Notes under the pieces: model-generated | The model's input: only the letters and a program-made list of their open reading frames with translations | Database searches by the model: none | What the model was told of the DNA's origin: nothing | Made by a program: the position numbers and the translations under genes | In this document: positions 54,801 to 64,000 of the stretch, one piece after another | Position numbering within the stretch: the first letter of the stretch is position 1 | How the letters are laid out: every line of letters starts with the position of its first letter | Source: Gibbula magus | Taxonomy: Eukaryota > Mollusca > Gastropoda > Trochida > Trochidae | Direction of reading: 5' to 3' | DNA: 64,000 nucleotides | NCBI GenBank assembly: GCA_936450465.1 | Contig: OW388296.1 | Location: 53,558,431 to 53,622,430 of the forward strand

Positions 54801-57800
54801 TGGTGATGAAGGAAAAAGAACGTGCCCCCATGTTGTACAGTACATATACTATACAGTGTATTATGTTGTACACAGACTTATACCATGTCTCTCTGTCTCC
54901 AGATGGCTGCTGAGACGCTGCGCTCCTCTCACCCCGGTCCAGGCACCACTGTTCAGACGGCAGTGAGTTCGGATGTCTTCTTCACTGGCATTAGTTTTAT
55001 CTTGAAGCCTTACCTTAAAAAACTAATATACCTATACAGTTATACTTACAGAGTAGTCACGTTTCTTTTATATTTAGCTCTTCAGGCATCAACTTCAAAA
55101 TGATCCTCTGACAAAACACTGCGTCCTAGATCCTACGTCCATCTGGCCATCGAGTGGATGTCAGTTTTGGGATGTCTTCTTCAATGAAATATACTCCTTT
55201 TTTATTGACAAACATTTGAAGCCTGAACTTATAACACTTATATATATGTCTAGTTTTTAGATCCTCTAGTCAGTGAGGCCATGCTGATCGACTTATACTT
55301 ACAGATTGTTTGAATCACGTTTCATTTATGTTTAGCTCATCAGGCATAAACTTCAAATGATCTTCTGACAAATGCCCAATATGTGATAATTATATCAGCC
55401 CTAGCTATACATGGACAGAAGCTGAAATTGTATTCGTTATATTGTCATTTTTCTTAATAAGTTAGCATTAAAATGATACTTTCAGCAACGGACAGTAGGC
55501 CTACTTCTCGATAAAATAACAACTTACTAAATATACATTTGCATGTACTAACAACATAAAATATGTTGTTATGAAGTGAATACATTAATGAAATCGCTTA
55601 TTTGTTATCTACAAACTCTATCGTAATACAGTTAAAAGACGAGCACTAGACCGAGACGTCTATTCAGTTATGTCCATTGCCGGAAGAGCCACAATGACCA
55701 CTCAACCATGACAAGTACCTGCAGCGCCATATCGTTTTAAACCTTGTTTTCTCAAATGTTGCTTTCCCCTATATCTGTTCAATAAGCTTGTGTATATTTA
55801 AGTCTGTAAGACAGCTATTCTTTGTAAGCACGCCAATGGGAATTATAAATTGTAGGTTTGTTTACCACCAAACTCCTAATAGGGGTCAGGCCTCAATTCA
55901 TCTTCCAAACTCGTCTCTTTATGATTGTTTTTCGATGCTTTTCGTTGCAATTAGATTTTTTCTTTGATAGCCAAGTCAAATCTAAAAATAATGAAATTTC
56001 AAATCCGAGAAGGTAAAGAGCCACTTGGCACTATTCAATATCGGGAGCGTAGCGAGTATTATTATTGAAGCTAGGCCTAGGTTTACTAAGACTGTTTAAA
56101 GCGAAGTAAATTGTAGTTTGTGGTATCTAGTGGTTACTGTATGCGTCCGTCCCTAGCGTTTTATTGCGCACATAACGATGATACAATATTCTTAGATTTC
56201 ATTGAAATGTTTGAGGTTCTGTTTGTTTGTTTTCCAGTCCCGAGGATTACAGCGACCATTCATCCGACTACAGGTAAACGTTTCGTAGAACTGAATGCTA
56301 GAAGATAAGTAGGCACTTTACTATATGTTATATTACATATTCTCCTAGTTAAGAGCAGTTATTGTTGATTTAGTTATGTTGTTGTAATTGATTTATTAAA
56401 TGAATGAAACATTTTTTTACTTAATTTGCTAATTCGGACCTAAATTCTATATGATGCAAATACTTATCAAGGGGCATATGTGTGGATTAATTAAGAGTAA
56501 GGAAATATAACTATTGTGACTTCTAAATGAATAAATAAGTACAAGATTCCCACTTGAAAATGCGAAACTTGCACCACCAAAATGTAAAGTCTCACTACTA
56601 AATGTTCTAGAAACACTTCAAAGTGTGCATGTCCGACTACTAAAAGTACGACATTAATTGCAGCTTCAACAGCGAGGATGAAATGGAATACAACCGACGA
56701 AATGGCATCAGATTAGCTAACATCGTGGAGCTTGGTACGTTATTAAAATGTTCATTATCATCTGATAGCAATTGTTCATTATCATCTGAAAGCAATTGTT
56801 CATTATCATCTGACAGCAATTGTTTATTATCATCTGACAGCAATCGTTCATTATCATCTGATAGCAGTGTTCTTAAACAGCTGATAGCAATGTGATCATA
56901 ACAGTTGACTGCAATGACCTTAAACAGTTGATAGCAGTGTTCATTAATAATTTATAATAATAAACATTTTACTTACCCTCTGATAGCAATTCATAGCATT
57001 AACAGTTGATAGAACTGATCTAAACAGCTAGAAGCAATGTTCATGAAAAGCTGGCATCAATGTTCATGAAAGTCGGGTAGCAATGCTTCTAAACAGCTGA
57101 TACCAATGTTCATGAAAGTCGGGTAGCAATGTTCATGAAAGTCGGGTAGCAATGCTTATACACAGCTGATACCAATGTTCACGAAAATCTTGCAGCAATG
57201 TTCATGAAAGTCGGGTAGCAATGCTTATATACAGCTGATACCAATGTTCATGAAAAGCTGGAAGCAATGTTCATGAAAGTCGGGTAAGATTGCTTCTAAA
57301 AAGCTGATACCAATGTTCATGAAAGTCGGGTAGCAATGTTCATGAAAGTCGGGTAGCAATGCTTATATACAGCTGATACCAATGTTCACGAAAAGCTGGC
57401 AGCAATGTTCATGAATGTCGGGTAGCAATGCATATACAAAGCTGATACCAATGTTCATGAAAAGCTGGCATCAATGTTCATGAAAGTCGGGTAGCAATGC
57501 TTCTAAACAGCTGATACCAATGTTCATGAAAAGCTGGCATCAATGTTCATGAAAGTCGGGTAGCAATGCTTATAAACAGCTGATACCAATGTTCATGAAA
57601 AGCTGGAGGCAAAATGTTCATGAAAGTTGTTGTTGCCCGTTAGGCATTTCGGCAGACAGTCTCACATTGACACGCATGGAAGAGAAGATTTCCAGTAGGC
57701 TAGGGTCCTGGAAAGGGTGTTCCACCTAGGAACTCATGGGGAAGGTGTTACCGGGTGTGTCACGAACAAAGTAGGCAGTTCACTTTGTTCAGGCAATTTC

Positions 57801-60800
57801 TATTTGGCCGTTTGAGTAATATTATTGTGCTTTTAGTATTGCGTCCCTCTACTAGGCTGATCTTATAGGCGATTTCTATTACCCGGGGGTGCTAGTGTTT
57901 GGGCAGGGAGAAAGACCACAGTGTCAAGGTGGTTGAACATTGTGGTGAAACCTGCGAGCTTCGGCTGGAACTAGCTGGTCAGGGGTCGTATTACATTATT
58001 TTAATGTGGCATTGCATCCAACCTTATTGGCTGTTTATAAGGTTGCCGAGCCCCTGGCGGGATTCGAACGAACGTGCCAACCACTGCACTGTCCCACCGG
58101 ACCCGCGGCACATTGATATATTTCTTTCATATATACTGACCAAGGTCACTTTTCAGGAGGAGGTTGGATAAGGGCTTGTACATTTTTTTATGTTGCGAGT
58201 GCGCCAGCAGTAACTTCGCTGACAATGTACTTTCTCCAATCTCCTCCCTGAGTGCTTTGCGGGCTATTTCGAACCTAGGGCATTCCAGTAAGACGTGAGT
58301 GACACTGGCCTTGACGTGGCATGTTTGACAATTAAGGTACGAGGAGCCTGTTGCACCGACTCTAAGCCTGGTGATCATTGTGTCTAACTGCCTGTTGTGT
58401 TTCGAGTGCATTGGTCTCGATTTCACACTGGGGCGTAGACTATGAAGCCACCGGCCTTTAGGACTGGTGTCCCATACCTTCTGCCACTTGTTAGTGATTG
58501 AGTTTCTGATCATACTTTTGATTTCGCTTTTTGAATACGGATAATCAGAAATGTGCTCAATCTCTAAGCCCTGACGTGCCAGTTTGTCAGCTCTTTCATT
58601 GCCTGGAATGTCTACGTGAGAAGGTATCCAACATATAGCTGTATCTCTTTTCCGTGAATATATTTGAGCTTGTGGAGGAGTTCTAATATATCACTTAGGG
58701 TATCTGGTCTACTGGCTGAGTTTTTTGTGGTCAGTGACTCCAGTGCACTAAGGGAATCATACAGTATTACTATCTGTTTATCTCTTAAATCTCGAGAGAT
58801 TCTGAGTGCATGGTGTATGGCCTCAAGTTCAGCTGTATATACAGATTGCCCATTGGGGATGCGTACCGAGATACTTTGGGTATCGGATGTGCGTGCAGAG
58901 CTGATTAGGATACCATAGGCAGTTCTATTTCTCACTGGGTCCTTTGAGCCGTCAGTGTATATATGTGTGCCGCGGACTCGGCTGTTTGGGTGGTTTGACT
59001 AACTTCTCTGACTTTTTAAATTCAACAGAGAAGTTATCATTGCTACTGACAGAGGCAAAGTGTTTGGCTAAAGTACTTGCTTTTCCTTTGATTGTTTTAG
59101 TGCCAGCTAATTTGGGAATGATCTGTATTTTGCGTTTCCCTCTTATAGCATGTACTTTTTGCCAGACAGTCCTTGAGTTGGTTTTCTCATTTAACGTGCC
59201 ACAGAATTCCTGCCAAGATTTTATCTTAGCTTTTGAAATTAATTCTTTGACTCGTTGCCTCGCCAGACATACTTCTCCTTTAGCAGATCGGTCACGTTTA
59301 GCTCTGTTCAATGCCTTTTTCCTTAGTTTTCGCGCTCTGGCTATTTCCTGATTCCACCAGGGGACCGATTTTACTCGTCCCCCCGATTTCCTCATTGGAA
59401 TTGAAGCCCTGGATGCTTTCATCAGCGCTAAAGTTAGGTTTGAACAGAAAGTGTTGATATCATCAGACACTATTTCAGTTGGGTCGATCATGAAAGTCGG
59501 GTAGCAATGCATATACTAATGCTTATATACAGCTGATACCAATGTTCATGAAAAGCTGGCAGCAATGTTCATGAAAGTCGGGTAGCAATGCTACTAAACA
59601 GCTGATACCAATGTTCATGAAAAGCTGGCATCAATGTTCATGAAAGTCGGGTAGCAATGCTTATAAACAGCTGATACCAATGTTCATGAAAAGCTGACAG
59701 CAATGTTCATGGAGAGATGGGAACAATGTTCATAAACAGCTGATAGTGACCAGTGGTTCTGTACATGTGAATCCAATGACAGTGTTTATGATCATAAAGT
59801 TCTGCTAAATGACAAAAGAAGGCATGCAGTCAGTGCAAACATTTATTGTAAAGCGCTTTTGATGATTTTAATCCTAAAACGACCTATTTAAAATTACATA
59901 TTTGTGTTTGTATTTGTATACTGTATTTGACATTTTCAGATGATGTACCAAGAGTTGGTTTTGCCACACGAGTACGGGCTGTAAGTATGAACAACATTTT
60001 CAGTAATACAATGCTTCTAGTCATGAGTTGGAAAAGTAGTCTGTCTGTATGAAAATTTCACATGGATAAACTTGCAAAAGTGTCAACAGTTAAGGAAACA
60101 GAACTATTATATTAGACTTGTGAGATTGTTGATAAACGGAGTGTCTCTACACATTACATGCAGCCAGTACCTGTCAAGGTATCTCCAGCACTGGTCTATA
60201 CATTGTTGACATTGGGAAAACGGCTAGGCACTTCTTAAAATGTAAATATACATCTCACTGTTGGGATCTAGGTATCGATCAGGTATATATCATTATCGAT
60301 TTAGCTGGGGAAACTCATTGGATTGCTTTATGATAAACATTTATAGATATAACATTTGACAGCCCGTGTATGCGAGTATATTTGCCATCTTATCATGAAA
60401 GTTGAGAATTGATGTTCTCCATCCTGGCTTTTTTCCAGCAGGATCTGTGCACGTGTGATCCGTAATGATGTGAGAATTATATATGGAAATGAAGACTTAT
60501 GTTTTCATCTATACAATGATATTTATTTAAGGTAGATTTGTAGTTTCAGCCACTGTTGTCGATGCACTTGTAAACTGGTTTCCATTGAGGTCATGATCAA
60601 AGCTGGATGTAGGATATTGCGAAGAACCGGTTATAGATATATTGTACAGTCAAATAGTATGTTACTTCCAGCCAAATAGGTTAATATTCGACCTATCCGG
60701 TCCTTGCAAGTAAACTAAGATGATTATCAAGTTTAACTGACTACATGTTCAAGTTTTTAACCCTTAACATCAAACTTTTGTCCTCAGTTCTGCAGGCGAG

Positions 60801-60865
60801 TTGGCGCTTCCCTCCGGAGATGTTTCACCTGTGGTGGAAGACGCGCTGCAGCAGAGGAGGAGTAG
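45845..60865 (+). CDS. gene X, right copy: unrecognised 213-residue protein, ten exons
   Basis: Exons: 45845-45852, 49608-49682, 51987-52151, 53444-53491, 54175-54234, 54903-54962, 56238-56273, 56664-56734, 59940-59980, 60788-60865. All ten lengths equal those of the left copy, with AG/GT at every junction and an unbroken frame to TAG. Nine residues differ from the left copy: A/V in exon 2, two in exon 3 (T for I, T for V), three in exon 4, R/Q in exon 6, two in exon 7. Exons 5, 8 and 9 are identical at base level, and exon 10 has one silent change. Introns have all diverged in length. The pattern fits purifying selection on the inferred frame. Six internal exons (2-7) are phase 2-2 and could each be skipped without frame loss. 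Function unknown; nothing in the neighbouring SLC35B4 suggests a shared pathway. Confidence 0.75.
47165..47345 (+). repeat. dispersed repeat ('TTTTTATTACAGAGAACC' family), copy 2
   Basis: It matches 19290-19520 (ATTAACTTTTTATTACAGAG, ACCATGTTACTTGAA, then CACATTCACCC and TTTGACAAGAATG). It lies in gene X right-copy intron 1. Confidence 0.6.
47587..47660. repeat. head-to-head junction of inverted 91-bp array units
   Basis: The sequence AGGGGAATCAACAACAATAT, then TGTTACTAACATCCGAG is in left-array orientation. After a short gap it is followed by CTCTCGGATGTTACTAACAATA in right-array orientation. The 22-bp arms make a hairpin. It marks one edge of the right array, before the MITE. Confidence 0.8.
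47661..48112. mobile_element. MITE copy 1 (452 bp) with perfect 10-bp target duplication
   Basis: The left end is CAGTCTGATTAAAATCGAC and the right end GTCGATTTTAATCAAACTG, inverted repeats of about 19 bp with one mismatch. ACTAACAATA flanks both sides (47651-47660 and 48113-48122). The body has no long frame. A second member is at 62232-62667. A 9-11 bp target duplication is usual for Mutator-like elements, so a MULE-derived MITE is likely. It landed inside the 91-bp array, splitting a unit. Confidence 0.9.
48113..49682 (+). repeat. 91-bp tandem array of exon-2 copies with splice sites (right arm, about 17 units)
   Basis: It has the same unit as the left array, here on the plus strand: TTTCCCCTCCCCAG acceptor, 55-nt body, GTAACT donor, 36-nt spacer. 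The last unit (49608-49682) is the 75-nt exon 2 with a GTCAGT donor. Several units differ at single bases, and three carry the AGCTAGTA-type insert (near 48765, 48950, 49135). Copy number differs from the left array, as expected for unequal exchange. Confidence 0.9.
49915..50060 (+). repeat. dispersed repeat ('TTTTTATTACAGAGAACC' family), copy 3, diverged
   Basis: It shares AACTTTTTATTTCAG, CTTGCCCAGG, GATTTCTGCCTTTG and ACATTCGTTCACACA with 19290-19520. It is absent from the left arm, so it arrived after the duplication or was lost there. Confidence 0.5.
50460..51296. mobile_element. segment bounded by perfect 20-bp inverted repeats, possible DNA transposon remnant
   Basis: AAAGAGCCATCAAGGATGTT (50460-50479) is the exact reverse complement of 51277-51296. 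The 837-bp segment lies in the part of gene X intron 2 that the left arm lacks. It has no transposase frame and no obvious target duplication. Inside is a cluster of CACGTG motifs (50996-51018). Confidence 0.55.
52152..52470 (+). other. Ala/Ser/Thr-rich open extension of gene X exon 3 (right copy)
   Basis: It continues exon 3 in frame to TAA at 52468-52470, with exactly the same length as the left copy (total 484 nt from the exon 3 acceptor). The opposite strand is also open across it (52448-52059). If retained it ends a 188-residue isoform; if spliced at GTCACC it is intronic. A dispersed repeat begins 13 bp after the stop. Confidence 0.4.
52483..53110 (+). repeat. dispersed repeat of the 28415-29180 family, right gene X intron 3
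   Basis: It starts AGCTCGTCAGGTCTGACAGG, with a CCGTCCGTCC run, then about 140-bp units with AGACTC(T/C)TTGGCCAATGGGGA and TGACCCCAAATATGGGTCAC. It ends GATGAGCTACAGAGCCTGCG. The left arm keeps only the first bases (AACTCATCGGGTCTATGACG, minus strand) next to the same stop codon. Confidence 0.8.
53834..54090 (+). repeat. degenerate upstream copies of the gene X exon 5 acceptor region
   Basis: TTCGCCTCCACTAGAGTTCTGATCTC-like sequence (53834), split here as TTCGCCTCCACTAGAG + TTCTGATCTC, and AATTGCCTCCCCCAGAATTA (54031) both resemble the true exon 5 start (TTTGCCTCCCCCAG + AGTCGTGATCCTC at 54161-54187). The intervening DNA repeats GAAGCGTACGTAAAATATA. In the second copy the frame hits TAA after four codons. 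The left arm has matching copies near 11380-11410 and 11485-11505. Confidence 0.65.
56745..57628 (+). repeat. expanded tandem repeat in gene X right-copy intron 8
   Basis: It starts 10 bp after the exon 8 donor with six copies of TCATTATCATCTGAYAGCAATTG-like 24-bp units (as TCATTATCATC + TGATAGCAATTG). It then has about 25 copies of short units alternating AATGTTCATGAAAGTCGGGT and CAGCTGATACCAATGTTCAT. It resumes at 59488-59745 after a LINE insertion. The left copy has only two or three such units (9361-9450). Confidence 0.9.
57629..59487 (-). mobile_element. I-like LINE with RNase H, RT domain deleted
   Basis: Three minus-strand coding blocks remain. 59512-58952 gives the segment between endonuclease and RT (VPWWNQEIARARKLRKKALN, ending at KPPKQPSPRH). 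58935-58612 gives an RNase H domain (YTAELEAIHHAL, ILYDSLSALESL). 58513-58127 gives the C-terminal zinc-knuckle region (CQTCHVKASVTHVLLECPRF). The reverse transcriptase domain should lie between the first two but is missing, with only about 15 bp between them. The element lies in the tandem repeat, and TCATGAAAGT borders both sides, compatible with a target duplication, though the repeat itself makes this uncertain. Its 3' region ends CTAACGGGCAACAAC. Confidence 0.85.
59488..59745 (+). repeat. continuation of the tandem repeat after the LINE insertion
   Basis: Same AATGTTCATGAAAAGCTGGC / GCTGATACCAATGTTCATGA units as 56745-57628, ending about 195 bp before exon 9. Confidence 0.9.
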
Positions 60866-61199
60866 AGTCACGTGATATTTCCCGGGGTTTCTGGGTACTG
60901 ACGAGTCGACGATTTGGTAAAAAATATCAGCAAAAAGATAAAATGTATTTAGATAGATTAATTTTCAATTTATTAAATTTCAGAAAATTAATCATAAATA
61001 TATTAGCATTTAAAAATGTATACTTCATTCATTTTATACACATAATCATGTCCATTAATATAAATTCATTTCAATTTCCAAAATATTACGTTCAGTTAAA
61101 TAAGATAGTATTTGATAACATTCGGTAAACATATTGAGTAAAATTAAATATTCCATTATTTGTATAATCAAAAATAGGTATATCTACATAATCCCAAAG

Positions 61200-61345
61200 T
61201 ATGAAAAGCAAATAAAGATGGGGAACCAGTGAGTGTGAAAGATGGGATGTGTGAGAGGAGGGGTTGGAGGGAGGGGCGCAGTAGGGGAGGAGGGTGGGGG
61301 TGTGAGAGCAGAGTGAAAGGAAGGGGAAGGGAGGGAGTGACTCGC
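61200..61345. repeat. long purine-rich tract near the gene X 3' end (right); pyrimidine mirror at 7580-7720 (left)
   Basis: A G/A-rich stretch (GGGAGGGGCGCAGTAGGGGA, GGAGGGTGGGGGTGTGAGAG) is conserved as a C/T-rich stretch in the left arm. Apparent Pro/Leu-rich frames come from composition. It may form triplex DNA; no function is shown. Confidence 0.7.
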
Positions 61346-61937
61346 CCTGACAGAAACACTCCACACATCTACCACATACACACAGCATGCGAACCCACCC
61401 GACGAACTGACGAGTACAAGGGGAGATCACTCGATGTAGTGGTTACGTGTCATCTGTCGAGAATCCCAATCTGAAAGTTTGCTAACATGCAAACTGGGAA
61501 TTGTTACAATTTCCAGATTGTTCATGTCTAAGCGCCAGATGGTGATGACCGCTAGTTTATACGTAACATAAACTGCATTCTGTGGTCGAACACGAAAACA
61601 AGAAAATATCACTTTGCATGCATGCATGTTAGACATTCGCCACAGTACATCATGACATTTGAGTTACTGGTTTAAAGGATTGAAAAAATAAACAAAAATA
61701 AACAAATATTATACTTTGGCCTAAAATTTATAAATATAAAGAAATCCCAAATCGTCGACCAGTCAAGAACCTGTTCATGGATCCACGTGGAATCCTCCTA
61801 GCGGATCCATGATCCCGAAACTCCGAGGAATTGTGTTGGATCAGAAATATGTTGTGTACATATATATTTCTGTTTTATGTATATATTATAAATATATATA
61901 TGCAATGTTATCATTGCCATTCCTTTGTCCAGAATTT

Positions 61938-62025
61938 GTTTACATAATAAATTATTGTACATAATAAATTATTGTACATAATAAATTATTGTACATGATA
62001 AATTATTGTACATAATAAATCTCTC
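61938..62025. repeat. 17-bp tandem repeat, five copies
   Basis: ACATAATAAATTATTGT is repeated five times with one variant. The left arm has two copies (6958-6985), so the right copy expanded. Confidence 0.9.
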
Positions 62026-62231
62026 ACATATGTTATTGATTTGGTACTTGTTTTCATTAGAATTATGTTGAAACCACTTGTTGGTTTGGCTGGCATGGGT
62101 GGTCAGTTCTTCTGACCCTACAGGAGACTTCACATTTTGTGGAGCTAAAAATTTTCCCTTCAGCAAGGTTGATGTAAAGATAATGTCATTGGTGCAAGCA
62201 ATGATTTGGATATATTGGTGTGTTTGGTTGG

Positions 62232-62667
62232 CAGTCTGATTAAAATCGACGGTTTTCCGATGAATTAAAATTGCAATAGTGACACTACCGGGATACAAAC
62301 TCATATAGTTCTGAGGTTTCCTTGCAAAACCGTCTGATAACAGCTCGTAGACTCCCGTGTTCTGACACAATTCAGTTAACCAATCACAAAACCTCCAACA
62401 AAAGCTTTCGGTGCGAAAAGCTAGGGACAGATAACTTTTAATATTATTTCGTCTGTTCCGAATGCTTTCAAAACGGCGACCGTTCAAAACTTATGATGTG
62501 ATTGGTCAGCTATTTGACTTGGCTGCGCTAAACTGGTCCTGAACACGCGCCTATACGGGGTGTCCTCACACCTTGTGGCGAGGAATCTACAGAACCTGTT
62601 CGTATCCCGTAGATGCATTATTTTGCAAATTTTATTCCTCGGAACAAGGTCGATTTTAATCAGACTG
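62232..62667. mobile_element. MITE copy 2 (436 bp) with 10-bp target duplication
   Basis: It starts CAGTCTGATTAAAATCGACG and ends GTCGATTTTAATCAGACTG, so its inverted repeats are perfect over 19 bp. The flanks are GTTTGGTTGG (62222-62231) and GTTTGGTAGG (62668-62677), one mismatch. The body is about 85 percent similar by eye to 47661-48112. Confidence 0.9.
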
Positions 62668-62770
62668 GTTTGGTAGGAAAGTAATTAGTAGATTGTAGAA
62701 AGTTGATAGCTGAATAAACTTTTTCAATCATTCATTCATCAGATGAAGATTCATAAAGGATGACCATGAT

Positions 62771-62879
62771 TTAACCTTCAGATGGGTTACCTGCATCAAC
62801 ACCAGCAAACCTTACAGTTTTCTTGTTCTCTGATGCCGTATTTGGTGTATCAGGTGTGAACCTGTCAAGTTGAAAGCCG
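62771..62879 (-). CDS. candidate terminal exon of a neighbouring gene, with a KTVRF motif
   Basis: On the minus strand an acceptor AAACTCTCCATCCAG precedes a 109-nt frame (entry phase 2) reading GFQLDRFTPDTPNTASE, then NKKTVRFAGVDAGNPSEG and TAA (62773-62771). KTVRF fits the RVxF-type docking motif for protein phosphatase 1, and basic flanks strengthen it. Earlier exons would lie right of the window. The left-arm relic at 6664 conserves the KTVR.AGV.AG.PSE core, which supports coding origin. The gene is not identified. It would be convergent (tail to tail) with gene X. Confidence 0.45.
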
Positions 62880-63259
62880 CTGGATGGAGAGTTTGGCTAG
62901 CAGAGAATAGGGCAAGAGGGGGAATTCTCCAGAGCGGCCAGCACTTTAATTTGTGGAGTGCTTTGTAGACTTGATCGACCAGGAATCAACAGCAGCAAGC
63001 CTTGAAGAATTTCTTTTGAAACATGTACTCAAAAATAGAGTCATTGACTCTGTAGCTCATCGAGTCTTTAAAACAAGATTTAATAATTACTTATATGAAA
63101 TACGTTAAAAGTTACAAAATAAATATAACATAAAAAAATGTTTAGACCCTCAATTCTTAATTTTCAAGTTTCAACTTCTCTTTCTCAAAGCACATGTTAG
63201 AACTCACATATTTTGGACTACCTCCCTTAGTCTATATACTGACTGAAGTGAAGAGCACA

Positions 63260-63660
63260 TCCAAATGTCAAGAGTACTGTTCAAAGTTTGCTACAATAGG
63301 TTGGTTTTTGGTCATTTTATGGGTCACAGAGTCACCAAATTTACAATTTAGAATCCTTATTGGCCAAGGAGTGTGCACACAACATTTCAGCTTTCTAGAC
63401 CTTTTGGTACTGGAGAAGAATATGACAATAGGTTTTTATGGTCGTGATCCCCTGTGACCCTATTTGGGGTCATGGGGTCATGAAATCTACAATTTAGAAT
63501 CCCCATTGGCCAAGGCGGCTGCACACAACATTTCAGCTTTCTAGACCAGTGAGTTTTGGTACTGTAGAAGAAGATGAAAAGAGGTTTTTAAAGTCACGAC
63601 CCTGTGACCCTATTTGGGGTCATGGGGTCACCAAATCTACAATTTAGAATCTGTGCGATG
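63260..63660 (-). repeat. dispersed repeat of the 28415-29180 family, minus orientation
   Basis: Three units with TGACCCTATTTGGGGTCATG, TCTACAATTTAGAATCCCCA and TTGGCCAAGG ... CACAACATTTCAGCTTTCTA are the reverse complement of the 28.5-29.0 kb units. Confidence 0.85.
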
Positions 63661-64000
63661 CGCAAATGTTGTTAACAAGACAGAATTCTGCATTAGAAAG
63701 TTTCCAATTAATATAAATCTGTCCATAATTATAACACAATCCAAAACCAAACTGGAAAATAAAGAATGTAAGTGAAAGTATGACAGTATATCTTTGAATA
63801 AGTAATAACTTACAGGCAGAAAAACTGGAATGTTTCACATTGAACTGAAAAAAAAGCATTTCCAACAACCATCACTAAAGTGTCACACCAGTTTATTTCA
63901 GCAGTAGCAGTTTTCAAACAAATTGATCCATTTAGAGAAATTGTATTTCTTCTTAAATACTTCCTCTCATAATTGCTCTCCCATTATTCATTGTGGCTCA

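Larger units (their letters stand above)
45690..62910. repeat. right arm of the large inverted repeat
   Basis: It is the reverse-complement counterpart of 6660-17920, carrying gene X in plus orientation. Right-only insertions explain the extra 6 kb: MITE copies at 47661-48112 and 62232-62667, about 1.8 kb between exon 2 and exon 3 (49890-51740), and 3 kb of repeat and LINE between exons 8 and 9. Confidence 0.92.

Noticed and set aside
57899..58171. 90-codon plus-strand frame
   Set aside because: It is antisense to the 3' region of the I-like LINE.
61969..62487. 172-codon minus-strand frame near the right arm end
   Set aside because: It runs through MITE copy 2 and a 17-bp tandem repeat, so it is a chance frame across mobile and repeat DNA.

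Overview
This is a eukaryotic, intron-rich, repeat-dense window from an animal nuclear genome. The gene content (an animal SLC35B4 orthologue), the Gypsy, Tx1/L1-like, CR1-like and I-like retroelements, the tRNA-derived SINE and the many dispersed repeats point to a marine invertebrate, most likely a bivalve mollusc. The species is an inference.

Layout. 1-2150: the 3' end of a Ty3/Gypsy element (RNase H tail, integrase, probable 3' LTR). About 6.66-17.92 kb and 45.69-62.91 kb: two arms of a large, interrupted inverted repeat. Each arm carries one copy of the same unrecognised gene ('gene X'), on the minus strand in the left arm and the plus strand in the right arm. I reconstruct gene X by hand as ten small exons giving a 213-residue protein. 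All ten exons have exactly the same length in both arms, while every intron differs in length. The two promoters (about 17.8 and 45.8 kb) fire away from each other and share CRE-type sites. Upstream of exon 2 each arm has a long tandem array (period about 91 bp; about 28 copies left, 17 right) in which every unit copies exon 2 with its 3' splice site and a 5' splice site.

The 27.8 kb spacer between the arms (17.9-45.7 kb) holds SLC35B4 on the plus strand (20653-39074, ten coding exons used per transcript, 326 residues), a nucleotide-sugar transporter. It has two versions of exon 3 (23236-23338 and 27672-27774). Both are 103 nt with the same phases, and using both would break the frame, which is the signature of mutually exclusive exons. 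Its exon 8 end, with the splice donor, is repeated four times in tandem. SLC35B4 introns carry a FLYWCH-like fossil, an inverted-repeat MITE, a 168-bp tandem repeat, a 5'-truncated LINE with a 14-bp target duplication, a CR1-like LINE, and a long CT microsatellite.

The right arm has grown by insertions that the left arm lacks: a 452-bp and a 436-bp member of one MITE family with 10-bp target duplications, a 20-bp-TIR segment, and, in one gene X intron, a tandem-repeat expansion with an internally deleted I-like LINE inside it. At the outer edge of the right arm is a candidate terminal exon of a further gene on the minus strand with a KTVRF motif. Its left-arm counterpart is broken. Exons were assigned by splice-site, phase and copy-to-copy comparison only; no transcript evidence was available.
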